Made by a program: the position numbers and the translations under genes. Shown in pieces: positions 19,998-28,791 of a DNA stretch of 32,809 nt. Below the pieces are notes generated by a model. The model made no database searches. It worked only from the letters and a program-made list of their open reading frames with translations, and was not told the origin of the DNA. This stretch comes from Oscillospiraceae bacterium (GTDB lineage Bacteria > Bacillota > Clostridia > Oscillospirales > Acutalibacteraceae), in assembly GCA_015065665.1 (NCBI GenBank), contig SVPX01000013.1, forward strand, positions 1-32,809, read 5' to 3'. Within the stretch, counting starts at the first letter, position 1; every line of letters starts with the position of its first letter.

Positions 19998-20328
19998 TTA
20001 TTCACAATAGTATTTATCCTCGCACCACCGTGCAGGATTGTTCTCAATATAATTCCATCTGAGTGCATAATCCTTGTAATCTCTTATAATATGGTCAAAA
20101 AAGGAACGCTGAAACAAATCTTCTCCACAATCCCGATTTACAAACCTTTTTAATGTTCCTACAATATGAGGTATCATCATATTCGTAGGGGACGTCGAGG
20201 ACGCCGCCCCCTACGATTCTGCTCAATATTTTCTTCTTGTCCTTGGTACATATGGTAACAAAATATACACCGTGGTTGCTGTAATCAAAATTTCTAAGTC
20301 TTGTGGACTTTCTTACAGGAAGATTCAT
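19998..20328 (-). pseudogene. REP-associated tyrosine transposase (RAYT, Y1-type) remnant, internally deleted and frameshifted
   Basis: N-terminal fragment MNLPVRKSTRLRNFDYSNHGVYFVTICTKDKKKILSRIVGGGVLDVPYE and, in another frame, C-terminal fragment IVGTLKRFVNRDCGEDLFQRSFFDHIIRDYKDYALRWNYIENNPARWCEDKYY. The central MPNHxH region is absent. Confidence 0.82.
20184..20215. repeat. REP-like imperfect hairpin inside the RAYT remnant
   Basis: CGTAGGGG-a-CG-t-CG-agga-CG-c-CG-c-CCCCTACG. Confidence 0.75.
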
Positions 20329-20355
20329 ATTATCATCACCTTATCCGATATATCA

Positions 20356-20391
20356 CAAAAAGCCACAGAAAACAAACTATTCTCTGTGGCT
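20356..20391 (-). terminator. Intrinsic terminator downstream of the XRE regulator
   Basis: AGCCACAGA (20361-20369) / TCTGTGGCT (20383-20391), with a T-tract on the minus strand (aaaaa at 20356-20360 on plus). Confidence 0.75.
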
Positions 20392-20414
20392 CATCTTTTT
20401 ATTCATTGTTTTAC

Positions 20415-20633
20415 TCAGGCAATATCCACCTTGTGGAATTTAAAAATATCCTCCACCTTTGCTTTGAGGGCGCGGGAGATATCCATTGCAAGTTTAAGGG
20501 AGGGATTATACTTTCCCTTTTCAAGTCTGCCGATTGTCTCACGGCGAACTCCCACAAGTTTTGCAAGTTCAGCCTGACTCATTTTACACTTTTTGCGATA
20601 TTCTTTTATGAGTGTAGTCATTTTCTCGCCCAT
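20415..20633 (-). CDS. Small XRE-family HTH transcriptional regulator
   Basis: 72 aa: CKMSQAELAKLVGVRRETIGRLEKGKYNPSLKLAMDISRAL helix-turn-helix; AAGGAG RBS. Confidence 0.9.
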   Translation of the reverse strand: MGEKMTTLIKEYRKKCKMSQAELAKLVGVRRETIGRLEKGKYNPSLKLAMDISRALKAKVEDIFKFHKVDIA

Positions 20634-20736
20634 AAAAACAACTCCTTAGTTCTGCTTCAATTCCCTTGTTTACAATTTCATTATAAGCAAACTCGATGAT
20701 ATTGTCAACAAGATATGCATTTAATATAATTTTCTA

Positions 20737-21684
20737 TTACACTATTCTGTTGTGGATTTCTCCCTTACAGAACTTATCTATATTCTCTGCCATCATTCTG
20801 ACACATCTTGCTCTTGCCTGTGCGCTGCCCCAACCCATATGGGGAGTCAGACAAACATTATCATATCCCAGAATATCATAGAATGGATGCTCCTCGGTAA
20901 AAGGTTCAACTGAGTATACATCTACACCCAAAGCACCAAGCCGACCTTCTTTGATTGCATCTGCAAGGGCTTTCTCGTCAGTTACTGCTCCTCGTGCTGT
21001 ATTCACAACAACTGCAGTCTTCTTCATACTTGCTATTCTCTCCTTTGTAAGGATTCCCCTTGTGGAATCAGACAAAGGCAGATGAATTGAGAGGATATCC
21101 GCCTCTTTGCACAGAGTATCAATATCTGCAAGAGGGAAGTCACCCTCCTGTTTTCTTCTGCATACAAGCACCTTGCATCCCAGCGCCTGAGCAACTCTTG
21201 CAACTGCTGTACCTATTGCACCGCCGCCCAGTATACCCCAGGTCATAGATGAAACCTCGTTATATATGGGGCTGAGTTTATTTGCCACACCGCTTTTGCT
21301 GTATTCTCCCGAATGCACAAACTCTCTGTACTCCATAAGATGCGTCACAAGAGAAAGTGCCATTGATACAGTAACCTGTGCCACGCTGTCGGTAGAATAT
21401 CCCGGCACATTGCACAGGGCTACTCCCTTTTCTTTCAGATATGCAGTATCAATATTATCGTAACCGGTTGCGGCTACGCAGATAAGTTTAAGGCTCTCTG
21501 CACCTTTCAGAGTTTCTCCGTTCAGTTTGATTTTGTTTGTAACAATTACCTCTGCATCCTTTACTCTTTCTGCTACCATATCATAGGAAGTTGTGGGATA
21601 TTCGGTACATTCTCCCATATTATAAATAGGGCTAAGGTCGATATCCTCACCCAATGTACTTTTATCAAGAATAACTATCTTCAA
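20737..21684 (-). CDS. D-2-hydroxyacid dehydrogenase (NAD-dependent, hydroxypyruvate/glycerate dehydrogenase-like)
   Basis: WGILGGGAIGTAVARVAQALGCKV, VVNTARGAVTDEKALADAIKEGRLGALGVDVYSVEP, NVCLTPHMGWGS. Confidence 0.92.
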   Translation of the reverse strand: MKIVILDKSTLGEDIDLSPIYNMGECTEYPTTSYDMVAERVKDAEVIVTNKIKLNGETLKGAESLKLICVAATGYDNIDTAYLKEKGVALCNVPGYSTDSVAQVTVSMALSLVTHLMEYREFVHSGEYSKSGVANKLSPIYNEVSSMTWGILGGGAIGTAVARVAQALGCKVLVCRRKQEGDFPLADIDTLCKEADILSIHLPLSDSTRGILTKERIASMKKTAVVVNTARGAVTDEKALADAIKEGRLGALGVDVYSVEPFTEEHPFYDILGYDNVCLTPHMGWGSAQARARCVRMMAENIDKFCKGEIHNRIV

Positions 21685-21755
21685 GGCTTTTGCTCCTTTT
21701 CCTGTTTTCTTCTATTATAAATTATCTTTTCATTAACAGCAACAGTTTTATATAA

Positions 21756-21790
21756 AAAACAGCGTCCGCATTTTGTACGGACGCTGTTTT
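21756..21790 (-). terminator. Intrinsic terminator downstream of serS
   Basis: AAAACAGCGTCCG (21756-21768) / CGGACGCTGTTTT (21778-21790). Confidence 0.88.
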
Positions 21791-21804
21791 GTTAATAAAG
21801 ATAA

Positions 21805-23094
21805 TCAGTTTTTGGGAATAAGCTTCTCAACACCGCCCATATAAGGACGAAGTGCAACGGGAATGTTTACGGAGCCGTCTGCGTTCAGGTTGTTCTCAAG
21901 GAATGCAATGAGCATTCTGGGAGGAGCAACAACTGTGTTGTTGAGGGTGTGAGCAAAGTACTTGCCCTTGTCCTTGGAGTTAACTCGGATGCGGAGTCTT
22001 CTTGCCTGTGCATCACCCAGATTGGAGCAGCTGCCAACCTCAAAGTACTTCTGCTGTCTGGGAGACCAAGCCTCAACGTCAACAGACTTAACCTTAAGGT
22101 CTGCCAGGTCACCGGAACAGCACTCAAGAGTACGAACAGGGATATCAAGGCTAACAAACAGGTCAACTGTGTTCTGCCAGAGTTTATCAAACCACATCTT
22201 GGAATCCTCGGGGTTACAAACAACAATCATTTCCTGCTTCTCAAACTGATGGATACGATATACGCCTCTCTCCTCAATACCATGTGCGCCCTTCTCCTTA
22301 CGGAAGCAGGGAGAGTAGCTTGTGAGAGTATAGGGGAGGTCTTCTTCTTTGTTCATTGTATCAATGAATTTACCAATCATGGAATGTTCACTTGTACCGA
22401 TAAGGTAAAGGTCCTCGCCCTCAATCTTATACATCATAGAATCCATCTCTGCAAAGCTCATAACACCTGTAACAACATCAGAGCGAATCATAAAGGGAGG
22501 GATGCAGTATGTGAAGCCTCTGTCAATCATAAAGTCACGGGCATAGGAGATAACTGCAGAGTGAAGTCTTGCAATATCACCCATAAGATAGTAAAAACCG
22601 TTACCTGCAACCTTTCTTGCGCTTTCAAGGTCGATACCGCAGAATCTCTCCATAATATCTGTGTGATAAGGAATCTCAAAGTCAGGTGTATAAGCTTCGC
22701 CGTAACGCTGTACCTCAACATTCTCAGAGTCATCGCGACCTACAGGAACAGACTCGTCAATGATGTTGGGGATAGTCATCATAATCTTCTTAACTTTCTC
22801 AGAGAGTTCTGCCTCCAGAGCCTCAAGCTCCTGGAGTTTCTCGCCCTGAGATGTAACCAGAACCTTCATAGCCTCTGCTTCTTCTCTCATGCCCTTGCCC
22901 ATAAGAGCTCCGATTTCCTTGGAGTGTTTGTTTCTCTGTGCTCTCAGCTCGTCTGCTTCTTTCTTAGCAGCACGGCTCTGTCTATCCAGTTCGATTACCT
23001 CGTCAACAAGGGGAAGTTTGCTGTCCTGGAACTTCTTGCGGATATTCTCCTTAACCACTTCAGGGTTTTCTCTTACAAATTTAATGTCTAACAT
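21805..23094 (-). CDS. serS: Seryl-tRNA synthetase
   Basis: MLDIKFVRENPEVVKENIRKK..., TSEHSMIG, CFRKEKGAHGIEERGVYRIHQFEKQEM, FEVGSCSNLGDAQARR, HTLNNTVVAPPR. Confidence 0.97.
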   Translation of the reverse strand: MLDIKFVRENPEVVKENIRKKFQDSKLPLVDEVIELDRQSRAAKKEADELRAQRNKHSKEIGALMGKGMREEAEAMKVLVTSQGEKLQELEALEAELSEKVKKIMMTIPNIIDESVPVGRDDSENVEVQRYGEAYTPDFEIPYHTDIMERFCGIDLESARKVAGNGFYYLMGDIARLHSAVISYARDFMIDRGFTYCIPPFMIRSDVVTGVMSFAEMDSMMYKIEGEDLYLIGTSEHSMIGKFIDTMNKEEDLPYTLTSYSPCFRKEKGAHGIEERGVYRIHQFEKQEMIVVCNPEDSKMWFDKLWQNTVDLFVSLDIPVRTLECCSGDLADLKVKSVDVEAWSPRQQKYFEVGSCSNLGDAQARRLRIRVNSKDKGKYFAHTLNNTVVAPPRMLIAFLENNLNADGSVNIPVALRPYMGGVEKLIPKN

Positions 23095-23145
23095 TTTTAA
23101 TACTCCTTATTTTATATAATAAGATAATAATTTTCTTTTTATGTC

Positions 23146-24006
23146 TTACTCTTTGCTGCCAAAGAGATTTGCAAAGGTTGTCAGTTCTTCGTCAGAGTAG
23201 AACTCAATCTGAAGTACGCCGCCTTTGCCGCCTTTTGCCTTGGAAACAGTAACCTTTCTGCCAAGATTTTCTGTCATGGCCATCTCAACCTCTGTGTAAT
23301 AATGAGGTTTTGCTACTTTCTCAGTTTTCTTCTTGGGTTTATTTTCTGTCTGGAGCTTCACCAGTTTCTCGGTTTCTCTTACAGACAAGCCTCTTTCAAC
23401 AATTTCTTCTGCCAGAGCACAGATTACATCTGCATCTTCAAGTCCTGCAAGTGCCCTTGCGTGACCTGATGAAAGTTTACCCTCAGAAACAAGCGCCTGT
23501 ACATACTCGGGGAGTTTGAGGATTCGCAGAGCATTTGCCACAACCGGTCGGGATTTACCAACTGCTGTTGCAACTTCCTCCTGAGTAAGACCATGTGTCT
23601 CCATAAGTGTACGATAACCCAGAGCTTCTTCCACAGGATTCAGGTTTTCTCTCTGCAGATTCTCAATAAGAGCAATCTCCATTGTCTGCAAATCATCAAG
23701 TTCACGGATAATAGCAGGAATCTCGGTAAGTCCTGCTATTCTTGAAGCTCTGTATCTGCGTTCACCTGCTACAATCTGATATCCGCCGCCGAATACAGGG
23801 CGAACAAGAATAGGTTGCAGCACACCATGTTCGCGGATACTGTCAGAAAGTTGCATCAGAGCTTCTTCGTCAAACTCAGTACGGGGCTGTTCACGATTTG
23901 GCTCGATATCCTCAATCTTCAGATACACAGCACCTGAACCTGACTCGCTTTCGTTTTCCAGGTAAATTGCGTTAAGACGTTTACCCAGGCCGCCTTTCTT
24001 TGCCAT
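23146..24006 (-). CDS. parB: Chromosome partitioning protein ParB (Spo0J)
   Basis: NREQPRTEFDEEAL, GERRYRASRIAGL CTP-binding motif, HTH GLTQEEVATAVGKSRPVVANALRILKLPE, GKLSSGHARALAG. Confidence 0.95.
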   Translation of the reverse strand: MAKKGGLGKRLNAIYLENESESGSGAVYLKIEDIEPNREQPRTEFDEEALMQLSDSIREHGVLQPILVRPVFGGGYQIVAGERRYRASRIAGLTEIPAIIRELDDLQTMEIALIENLQRENLNPVEEALGYRTLMETHGLTQEEVATAVGKSRPVVANALRILKLPEYVQALVSEGKLSSGHARALAGLEDADVICALAEEIVERGLSVRETEKLVKLQTENKPKKKTEKVAKPHYYTEVEMAMTENLGRKVTVSKAKGGKGGVLQIEFYSDEELTTFANLFGSKE

Positions 24007-24007
24007 A

Positions 24008-24775
24008 TCAAGCCCTCTCTTTCTTCATTATTTCTTTTGCAAGATTCAGATAAGCCTCTGAACCCTTGCAGGTAATATCATAGTAAATAACAGGCTCACC
24101 GTAACTGGGTGCCTCAGAAATACGCACACCCCTTGGGATGGGAGTTGAGTACACCTTGCGGGGAAAATACTGTTTTACTTCATTGACAACCTGCTGAGTA
24201 AGGTTAAGTCTGCCGTCATACATAGTAAGGATAACACCCTCAACATCAAGGTAAGGGTTGTAAACTCTCTTAACTCTGCGGATTGTATTCATCAGCTGTG
24301 CAAGTCCCTCCAGAGCGTAATACTCGCACTGAATAGGGATGAGTACTGTATCAGTACAAGTCAGAGCATTGACTGTAACAAGTCCAAGAGAAGGAGGACA
24401 ATCAATAAAAATGTAGTCATAATCAGCCTTTATGGGTAGCACTGCATTCTTAAGTATTGCCTCTCGCTTGTCTCTGTCTGCAATCTCCAGTTCAGCCGCC
24501 GCAAGGTCAAGGCTTGAGGGAATCACAGAAAGATTCTTGAATTTTGTCTCAACAATACATTCAGAAGCTTTTTTATCGTTTACCAATATATCATATGTAG
24601 AAAACTTAGCGCTTCGTCTGTCTATACCAACACCGCTTGTAGCATTTCCCTGGGGGTCAATGTCGATAAGCAAGGTTTTCTTGCCGAAATATCCGAAGGC
24701 AGCCGCAAGATTTACGGCACTTGTGGTTTTTCCCACACCGCCTTTCTGATTGGATACTGCAATAATCTTAGCCAA
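24008..24775 (-). CDS. parA: Chromosome partitioning ATPase ParA (Soj)
   Basis: AKIIAVSNQKGGVGKTTSAVNLAAAFG Walker A; DIDPQGNATSGVG; IDCPPSLGLVTVNAL. TTG start at 24775 after aaaggtga is preferred; the ORF track starts at GTG 24784. Confidence 0.95.
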   Translation of the reverse strand: MAKIIAVSNQKGGVGKTTSAVNLAAAFGYFGKKTLLIDIDPQGNATSGVGIDRRSAKFSTYDILVNDKKASECIVETKFKNLSVIPSSLDLAAAELEIADRDKREAILKNAVLPIKADYDYIFIDCPPSLGLVTVNALTCTDTVLIPIQCEYYALEGLAQLMNTIRRVKRVYNPYLDVEGVILTMYDGRLNLTQQVVNEVKQYFPRKVYSTPIPRGVRISEAPSYGEPVIYYDITCKGSEAYLNLAKEIMKKERA

Positions 24776-24884
24776 AAGTATCACCTTTTCAAATAAATAG
24801 TAGTAAAATCGAAAATCTAAAGATAATTATACTATACAATTGACTAAAATAAAAGTATTTTTATATAAAAACCTGTAAATTTAT

Positions 24885-24944
24885 CAAAAATACAGACTAT
24901 GACACCTTACCTTACAAAAATACAGACTATGACACCTTACCTTA
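24885..24944. repeat. Perfect 30-bp x2 tandem direct repeat between noc and parA
   Basis: caaaaatacagactatgacaccttacctta at 24885-24914 and 24915-24944. Confidence 0.95.
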
Positions 24945-24949
24945 TTTAC

Positions 24950-24984
24950 AAAAGCCAAAAGACGCACAGCTTTTACACTGTGCG
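24950..24984 (-). terminator. Putative terminator downstream of noc
   Basis: CGCACAG (24963-24969) / CTGTGCG (24978-24984), with a T-rich minus-strand tail (TCTTTTGGCTTTTG). Confidence 0.65.
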
Positions 24985-25069
24985 CCTTAAGGCAAGGGGT
25001 TCAGATAAGGAAATGGGTATGAGTGGACGGATGCTCTCGCATCCTGAGGGGAAAGCGATTATTACTAAA

Positions 25070-25085
25070 TGTTCCACGTGAAACA
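25070..25085. promoter_or_regulatory. parS centromere site 1
   Basis: TGTTCCACGTGAAACA, identical to the Bacillus subtilis parS consensus; upstream of parA. Confidence 0.95.
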
Positions 25086-25118
25086 TTTATTGACAGCAAA
25101 ATAATAAGTATATGAAAT

Positions 25119-25958
25119 TTATGCAGACTTATTGTGCTTTATCTTATGGGCAGTTGCTTCATTTTTAGGGATTTTTACTGTATATTCTATGTAGTCCTCA
25201 GTTTCAGCCTTTTTTGCAACGGCATTTATTCCCGAAAGCCTCATAGTATCTACAGCTTTTGCAATTGTATTTACAAATATACGCACATCGCGGACAATGA
25301 ACTTTTTGTCCTGGGTTGCGGTAGTTGTAACAGTGGTACGACACAGAAGTTTTACAACCTCATCCTCTGTATCCTTGGCACTGAGATTCTCCGCTACAAT
25401 CTTGCTGAGCATTTCTTTGCGAACTTCTTCGTCATCAATTCTGAGAAGCGCCCTTGCGTGACGCTCAGAGAGTCCTGCCTGTAAAATCCAGTCCTGCTCT
25501 TCCATTGAGAGTTTCAGAAGTCGCATTTTATTGGCAATTGTAGATTGCTTTCTACCAAGGCGAATTGCCGCATCCTCCTGAGTAAGACCATATTTTCGTA
25601 TTAGTCTGCTTATTCCTCTTGCTTCTTCAAACATATTAAGGTCTGCCCTCTGTATATTTTCAAGCAGAGCAAAGATTGCCGACTCTTTGTCGGTACATTT
25701 AATCAGTACGCAGGGGACTTTTGTTAGTCCTGCAAGAACAGCTGCTCTGAGCCTACGCTCACCTGCCACAAGTTCATATTCTGTAGCACTCAATTTTCTA
25801 ACTGTCAGAGGCTGTAGTATACCGTTTGTGGAGATTGATTGAGATAGTAGTCTCAAGTCATCCTCGTCAAAGGACTTTCTGGGCTGTGTTTTGTTAGGAC
25901 GGATTTGTATGGTAGGTATCTCAAGAACTCTGTTCTCTTCTCTTGATAAGAATTTCAT
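25119..25958 (-). CDS. noc: ParB paralogue, nucleoid occlusion protein Noc
   Basis: GERRLRAAVLAGL; HTH LTQEDAAIRLGRKQSTIANKMRLLKL; LSERHARALLRI; located between rsmG and parA as in B. subtilis. Confidence 0.87.
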   Translation of the reverse strand: MKFLSREENRVLEIPTIQIRPNKTQPRKSFDEDDLRLLSQSISTNGILQPLTVRKLSATEYELVAGERRLRAAVLAGLTKVPCVLIKCTDKESAIFALLENIQRADLNMFEEARGISRLIRKYGLTQEDAAIRLGRKQSTIANKMRLLKLSMEEQDWILQAGLSERHARALLRIDDEEVRKEMLSKIVAENLSAKDTEDEVVKLLCRTTVTTTATQDKKFIVRDVRIFVNTIAKAVDTMRLSGINAVAKKAETEDYIEYTVKIPKNEATAHKIKHNKSA

Positions 25959-26131
25959 TTTCGCACCGCCTGTCTGTGTTGTTCCCTTGACTGTGACTAT
26001 ATTTTAGCACAAGCATCCATAAATTACCTGTCGTTATTTGCAAAAGTTTTTTCTAAGTTTTAGTTGTAAAGAACCTGAAAATGTCGAGATAATAAACAAG
26101 ACACCCCTTTTTATAAGAGGTGTCTTAAAAA

Positions 26132-26840
26132 TTATAAAGGCTGTTTTTTGATTTTAGAGTTATGTCTTGGATACTTTGCAGGTGTGGGGGACATTTTTTC
26201 AATTGTAATCAATGTTCTGTTGCTTTCATCAGATAATGTATATTCCTGAGAAACTTTTACAGTACCGCCTAGAATTTTCAGAGCATTTGCTGCTTCAAGT
26301 GATTCTTCACCTGCAGCAGGGCCTTTCATTGCAATGAACACTCCGCCTTTTTTTACATAAGGGAGACAATATTCAGCCAGTACATTGAGCCTTGCAACGG
26401 CGCGAGAAGTAGCAATATCAAATTTTTCTCTGTACTTTTTGTCCTGAGCACCTTCTTCAGCGCGACTGTGAACTACCTCTGCTTTTAAATTCAATTTATC
26501 AAGTACATCTTGCAGAAACACAAGTCTTTTGTTAAGTCCATCTAGCAAGGTGAGTTTTATGTGGTCTTGCAATAAGCAGGGGTAAACCGGGAAATCCTGC
26601 ACCTGTGCCTACATCGATTATCTTTGCTCCCTCTTTAATCTGACACTTTGACAGCAGATATAGGCTGTCGCAGAAATGTTTTACAATTACCTCATATTCT
26701 TCAGTAATTGCTGTCAGATTCATTCGAGTATTGTAATCCACAAGCATCTGATAGTATACAAAAAAACGCTCCAGAGCAGTATCATCCAGTTCAATTCCAA
26801 TAGATTTTGCTTCCTTATAGAGAGTTTCTTTAAAATTCAT
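26132..26840 (-). pseudogene. rsmG: 16S rRNA (guanine-527-N7)-methyltransferase RsmG (GidB), apparently frameshifted
   Basis: N-terminal half ORF 26532-26840 (...IIDVGTGAGFPGLPLLIARPH) and C-terminal half in another frame 26132-26602 (IKLTLLDGLNKRLVFLQDVL...SRAVARLNVLAEYCLPYVKKGG...). Together they form one RsmG; break at about 26558-26566. Confidence 0.85.
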
Positions 26841-28738
26841 TACTGCTCACCACCGTTTCTTCTGTTGTTTCTTGTAAGCCAGATAATCAGGACACTTACA
26901 TCTGCAGGGGATACACCTGAGATTCGACTTGCCTGTGCAATATTTCTGGGACGGATTTTGTTGAGTTTTTCCTGTGCTTCAAGTCTGAGACCTGTGATTT
27001 CTCTATAATCAATGTCAGAGGGCAACTCTCGCTCCTGCATACGGTGCATCTGCTCAACTCTGTCCATCTGTTTTTTGATATATCCTGCGTATTTAACTTC
27101 AATCTCCACCTGCTCAAATACACTTCTATGCAGTTCAGGTCTGGTAATATCAATATCTTTCAAATCAGCATAACTAATCTGAGGGCGTTTAAGCAAATCG
27201 CTGAGTTTCACACCTGTGGTGACAGGTGATGTTTCACGTGAAACAAGAATCTCGTTAAGTTTATCACTGGGAGGAATTGTTATACTCTGAACTCTTTCAA
27301 GTTCTTTTTCAATTTCTTCCTGCTTTTTGAGGAAGCGTTCCCATCTCTCATCAGTAACTAGTCCGATTTTTCTACCCATGGGGGTAAGTCTCTTATCAGC
27401 ATTATCCTGTCTCAGCACAAGTCTGTACTCGCTACGGGATGTCATCATTCTGTACGGCTCGTTAGCACCTTTAGTAATAAGGTCATCGATAAGTGTGCCG
27501 ATGTATGAACCTGAACGCTCAAGAATGAAAGGTTCTTCACCTTTTACAGCAAGGGCCGCATTGATACCAGCTACAAGTCCTTGGGCGGCGGCTTCTTCGT
27601 AACCGCTGCTGCCGTTGAACTGTCCTGCACCATAAAGTCCGGGGAAATCCTTGAACTGTAATGTAGCATCAAGGGATAGGGGATCTACACAATCGTATTC
27701 GATAGCATAAGCAGGACGCATTACAACTGCATTCTCAAGTCCTTTGATTGTATGATAGAACTTGAGCTGTACTTCTTCAGGAAGTGAAGATGACATACCC
27801 TGCAGATACATTTCTTCTGTGTTCTCACCACAAGGTTCAATGAAAAGCTGGTGTCTTTCTTTATCAGCAAATCGCATTATCTTATCCTCAAGGCTTGGGC
27901 AATAACGAGGACCAACACCCTCAATCATACCGCCATAAAGGGGACTGCGATGAATATTATCCAGGATAATCTGTTTTGTTCTTTCATTTGTCCAACTGAT
28001 ATGGCATACAACTTTATTCTCGCCAAGTTCATCAGTTTCAAAGGAGAAAGGCTCGGGGGGTTCATCGCCGCATTGAACATCAAGTTCTGAGAAATCAATA
28101 CTTGAACGGAGAACCCGAGCAGGAGTACCTGTCTTGAATCTTCTGATAGAAAGTCCTAAATCACGAAGACTTTTTCCGAATCTTGTAGCGGCAAATGTAC
28201 CATCAGGACCGCCCTCATAACTGACTTCACCAACAAAGATTCTACCGCCTAAGTATGTACCTGTAGCAATAATTACTTTTTTGAAGGAGAACACAGCACC
28301 CATCTGAGTTGTCAAGTTCCAAGGATAATCCTTGTCGTCTGTTCTTTCAATATCAGTAATTTCTGCCTGTCTTAGTTCAAGATTATCAGTAAGCTCAAGT
28401 TTATGCTTCATAATTGCGGCATACTTAAGCCTGTCTATCTGACCGCGGAGAGAATGCACAGCAGGACCTTTGCCACGATTGAGCATTCTCATCTGGAGAA
28501 AAGACTCATCTGCAGTTTTTCCCATCTCACCGCCTAAGGCATCAATTTCTCTTACAAGGTGTCCTTTTGCTGTACCTCCGATAGAAGGATTGCAAGGGCA
28601 GTTTCCTACCGCATCCATATTAATTGTAAAAATTGCAGTTTTAGAGCCTAGTCTTGCGGCGGCAAGTGCGGCCTCGATTCCTGCGTGACCTGCACCAATA
28701 ACTGCTACATCATATTTACCTGCCTGATATGTCTGCAT
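26840..28738 (-). CDS. mnmG: tRNA uridine-5-carboxymethylaminomethyl modification enzyme MnmG (GidA)
   Basis: YDVAVIGAGHAGIEAALAAARLG; CNPSIGGTAKGHLVREIDALGGEMG; GQFNGSSGYEEAAAQGLVAGINAA. Stop overlaps the rsmG start (TAATG). Confidence 0.97.
   Translation of the reverse strand: MQTYQAGKYDVAVIGAGHAGIEAALAAARLGSKTAIFTINMDAVGNCPCNPSIGGTAKGHLVREIDALGGEMGKTADESFLQMRMLNRGKGPAVHSLRGQIDRLKYAAIMKHKLELTDNLELRQAEITDIERTDDKDYPWNLTTQMGAVFSFKKVIIATGTYLGGRIFVGEVSYEGGPDGTFAATRFGKSLRDLGLSIRRFKTGTPARVLRSSIDFSELDVQCGDEPPEPFSFETDELGENKVVCHISWTNERTKQIILDNIHRSPLYGGMIEGVGPRYCPSLEDKIMRFADKERHQLFIEPCGENTEEMYLQGMSSSLPEEVQLKFYHTIKGLENAVVMRPAYAIEYDCVDPLSLDATLQFKDFPGLYGAGQFNGSSGYEEAAAQGLVAGINAALAVKGEEPFILERSGSYIGTLIDDLITKGANEPYRMMTSRSEYRLVLRQDNADKRLTPMGRKIGLVTDERWERFLKKQEEIEKELERVQSITIPPSDKLNEILVSRETSPVTTGVKLSDLLKRPQISYADLKDIDITRPELHRSVFEQVEIEVKYAGYIKKQMDRVEQMHRMQERELPSDIDYREITGLRLEAQEKLNKIRPRNIAQASRISGVSPADVSVLIIWLTRNNRRNGGEQ
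27230..27245. promoter_or_regulatory. parS site 2, inside mnmG
   Basis: TGTTTCACGTGAAACA, perfect palindrome; codes within LVSRETSPV of MnmG. Confidence 0.93.
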
Positions 28739-28753
28739 ATATCATACCTCTTT

Positions 28754-28769
28754 TGTTTCACGTGAAACT
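28754..28769. promoter_or_regulatory. parS site 3, between mnmE and mnmG
   Basis: TGTTTCACGTGAAACT (15/16 to the palindromic consensus). Confidence 0.88.
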
Positions 28770-28791
28770 TTTTAATAGGGGATAATCTCAA

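Noticed and set aside
19998-20328. Treating the two RAYT ORFs as functional small proteins
   Set aside because: They are N- and C-terminal fragments of one family in different frames with the catalytic centre missing.
21949-23091. 380-aa plus-strand ORF
   Set aside because: Entirely antisense to serS, no recognisable domain, codon-shadow artefact.
23095-23145. T-box leader upstream of serS
   Set aside because: Only about 50 nt separate parB and serS; no room for a T-box structure and no specifier features seen.
25029-25044. GGATGC-TCTC-GCATCC hairpin near parS
   Set aside because: Short stem with no T-tract or supporting context; not distinguishable from chance.
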